Shown in pieces: positions 44,496 to 45,543 of a stretch of DNA of 45,543 nucleotides. Position 1 is the first letter of the stretch; every line of letters starts with the position of its first letter. The stretch spans positions 1-45,543 of the forward strand of contig JAJPHE010000080.1 of assembly GCA_021325435.1 (NCBI GenBank). The letters run 5' to 3'. Under the pieces are notes generated by a model. The model made no database searches. It was not told the origin of the DNA and worked only from the letters and a program-made list of their open reading frames with translations. The stretch comes from Actinomycetota bacterium. GTDB taxonomy: Bacteria; Actinomycetota; Acidimicrobiia; Acidimicrobiales; JAJPHE01. The position numbers and the translations under genes were made by a program.

Positions 44496-44532
44496 TTGAC
44501 TCGTGGCTGATGTACTGCCAATGTGAGTACAT
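44496..44532 (+). promoter_or_regulatory. Toxin-antitoxin promoter with an inverted-repeat operator
   Basis: TTGACT (44496-44501), 17 bases, CAATGT (44519-44524), six bases, ATG 44531. The inverted repeat ATGTACT (44510-44516) and AGTACAT (44526-44532), nine bases apart, covers the -10 and the start codon. A binding site for the antitoxin, with or without the toxin, is likely. Confidence 0.55.
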
Positions 44533-44809
44533 GGGTTCCACCAAGGATGACCGCCTGCAGGTCCGGGTCGACCCGGCCGACAAGCGCCTGATCGAGCGGG
44601 CTGCCGCGGCGTCGCATCTCAACGTTTCGGCCTTTGTAGTCCAGTCGGCCGCCATGCGGGCCGAGGAGGTGCTGGCCGAGCGCCCGGTCATCGGACTGAC
44701 CCCCGAGGCCGCCCAGGCATTCAGCGAGGCGCTCTCACGCCCTGCCGCGGTTAACGAACGACTGGCCGAGGCCCTGCGGCGGCCACGCAAGTTCCGCTGG
44801 CTTGACTGA
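44531..44809 (+). CDS. DUF1778 (TacA-type) antitoxin
   Basis: A 92-residue antitoxin. It begins with a ribbon-helix-helix segment (KDDRLQVRVDPADKRLIERAAAASHLNVSAFVVQSAAMRAEEVL) and ends in a toxin-binding helix (LTPEAAQAFSEALSRPAAVNERLAEALRRP). This is the DUF1778 layout of TacA and AtaR proteins. Its 3' end overlaps the toxin by eight bases. It probably represses the operon through the repeat at 44510-44532. Confidence 0.9.
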   Translation: MGSTKDDRLQVRVDPADKRLIERAAAASHLNVSAFVVQSAAMRAEEVLAERPVIGLTPEAAQAFSEALSRPAAVNERLAEALRRPRKFRWLD

Positions 44810-45308
44810 GCTCCGTCGCCCGGAGCCCCTCGACACCCGGCGGCACGACCGGGCCGCTTTCGACTCGGGTGAGCCGGTCCTCGACGAGTGGATCCGGCGC
44901 TACGCCGGGCAGAACCGCCGAAGGCACACAGCCGCCACCTGGGTGATCGCCGACGCCGAGGACCGCATCGTGGCGTACGCCAGCATGTCCATTACGGCGA
45001 TTGACAGGTCGGCGGCCCCGGAGGAGGTCGTGAAAGGCGCACCCGATCCCGTCCCCGCCCTGCTGATCGGGCGACTGGCCGTCGACCGGAGCGGACTCGG
45101 AGTCGGAACGGCTCTGCTCGGTCATCTGCTCGCCACGGCGCTCGAGCTGAACCTTTCCGCCGCCTGCCGGGCAGTCGTAGTCACCGCCCTGACGCCAGCG
45201 GCCAGAGGATGGTGGGAGCGCTTCGGATTTCGCCCGCTCGACGGGGAGGACGGGCTGGACCTCTATCTGCTGACCCACGACATTGAGGTGACCCTGCGGA
45301 ACATCTGA
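44802..45308 (+). CDS. TacT-type GNAT toxin with Tyr-to-Trp at the catalytic position
   Basis: A 168-residue GNAT toxin: LDEWIRRYAGQNRRRHTAATWVIADAEDRIVAYASMS, then ALLIGRLAVDRSGLGVGTALLGHLL (acetyl-CoA site) and ARGWWERFGFRPL. TacT, AtaT and ItaT acetylate the amino acid on charged tRNA and block translation. Their catalytic Tyr lies in A-x-x-F-Y-x-x-x-G-F; here that position is Trp138 (W-W-E-R-F-G-F). TTG 44802 start, overlapping the antitoxin. Either an active variant or a weakened toxin. Confidence 0.85.
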   Translation: MTELRRPEPLDTRRHDRAAFDSGEPVLDEWIRRYAGQNRRRHTAATWVIADAEDRIVAYASMSITAIDRSAAPEEVVKGAPDPVPALLIGRLAVDRSGLGVGTALLGHLLATALELNLSAACRAVVVTALTPAARGWWERFGFRPLDGEDGLDLYLLTHDIEVTLRNI

Positions 45309-45543
45309 CCGGAAGCGGGTTCTAACTCCGTATTTTGCGGGTGCTGTGATACAGGGCACGCACCCGCCACGCTCCGACGCCGAGCGTTATGGTCCGGCCA
45401 ATCGGACAAACACCACTCGCCGATGCCACCCCACAGCCGGCAGCGAGGATGTGCGTGACGGCTTCGGGCACCATCCGCGGGTGGGGATTCGAGGGGCGTC
45501 ACTGTGTGGTGGGTTCCTCGAGTCCGGTCTGACCCACCGATTC
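45309..45543. other. Downstream of the toxin, no gene seen
   Basis: 235 bases. They contain the hairpin GCGGGTGC (45337-45344) with GCACCCGC (45360-45367), a terminator candidate for the TA operon with no T-run, and a second pairing GGTGGGT/ACCCACC (45508-45538). A minus-strand frame here is not convincing. Confidence 0.4.
45337..45367 (+). terminator. Hairpin after the toxin gene
   Basis: Eight-base GC stem with a 15-base loop, beginning 28 bases after the toxin stop. The T-run sits before the stem, not after it, so it is a weak terminator candidate only. Confidence 0.35.

Noticed and set aside
45263-45502. 79-codon minus-strand frame at the right edge
   Set aside because: It overlaps the end of the toxin gene and a hairpin, has Cys/Ser/His-rich composition and no start signal.

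Overview
The window is high-GC DNA (strong G/C preference at third codon positions, many GTG and TTG starts) from a chromosome of the phylum Actinomycetota, most likely class Acidimicrobiia. The phylum call rests on two mycothiol genes (mshD and an mca-type amidase), a wax ester synthase/DGAT, an actinobacterial-type LexA box and DUF2505. The class call is an inference from gene content and order.

Layout. 1-4.1 kb: tail of an unknown gene; an SOS-box promoter driving a small unknown protein, divergent from an EcsC-like gene; an HTH plus Clp-N pair with an apparent self-regulating operator; then VOC, GNAT, methyltransferase and DUF4190 genes. 4.1-8.8 kb: rlmN with a membrane protein and an NTF2-like protein, a VIT-type metal transporter, divergent mshD and nth, and a small conserved ORF. 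8.8-18.6 kb: the histidine operon hisD-C-B-H-A-F, a convergent alpha/beta hydrolase, then groES-like, hisI, trpE, ygfZ-like and a lipoprotein, nearly all overlapping by a few bases. 18.6-20.7 kb: a histidine kinase and response regulator on the minus strand. 20.7-26.7 kb: trpC-F-B-A, endonuclease IV, a HIT-like protein and an amidase. 26.7-33.1 kb: cupin, NFU-type Fe-S scaffold, enoyl-CoA hydratase, SDR, DUF169, dtd, WS/DGAT with a lysine-rich tail, and Mca. 33.1-36.1 kb: thiO-thiS-thiG-thiD. 36.1-40.9 kb: SDR, two membrane proteins, a divergent PlsY-like protein, an MFS transporter and DUF2505. 40.9-45.5 kb: tRNA-Cys followed by an integrative element (integrase, excisionase, Rep-like initiator, unknown ORF) and a TacA/TacT-type toxin-antitoxin pair.

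Function. The core is amino-acid biosynthesis: six his genes, then hisI and trpE in a second unit, then trpC, F, B and A; hisG, hisE, trpD and trpG are not in the window. Thiazole synthesis for thiamine, mycothiol chemistry, DNA and rRNA maintenance (nth, nfo, rlmN) and acyl-CoA/neutral-lipid metabolism are also present. The right end is acquired DNA.

The most striking regulatory pattern is repeated use of a TANNNT hexamer followed by 6-8 bases and then ATG or GTG, which predicts leaderless mRNAs. One case (14534-14547) is a perfect palindrome that would act as a shared -10 for two divergent leaderless genes. The best candidates for something new are the LexA-controlled small protein at 128-319, the Clp-N/HTH operator, the palindromic promoter, the WS/DGAT with a histone-like tail, and the GNAT toxin with a tryptophan in place of the usual catalytic tyrosine.
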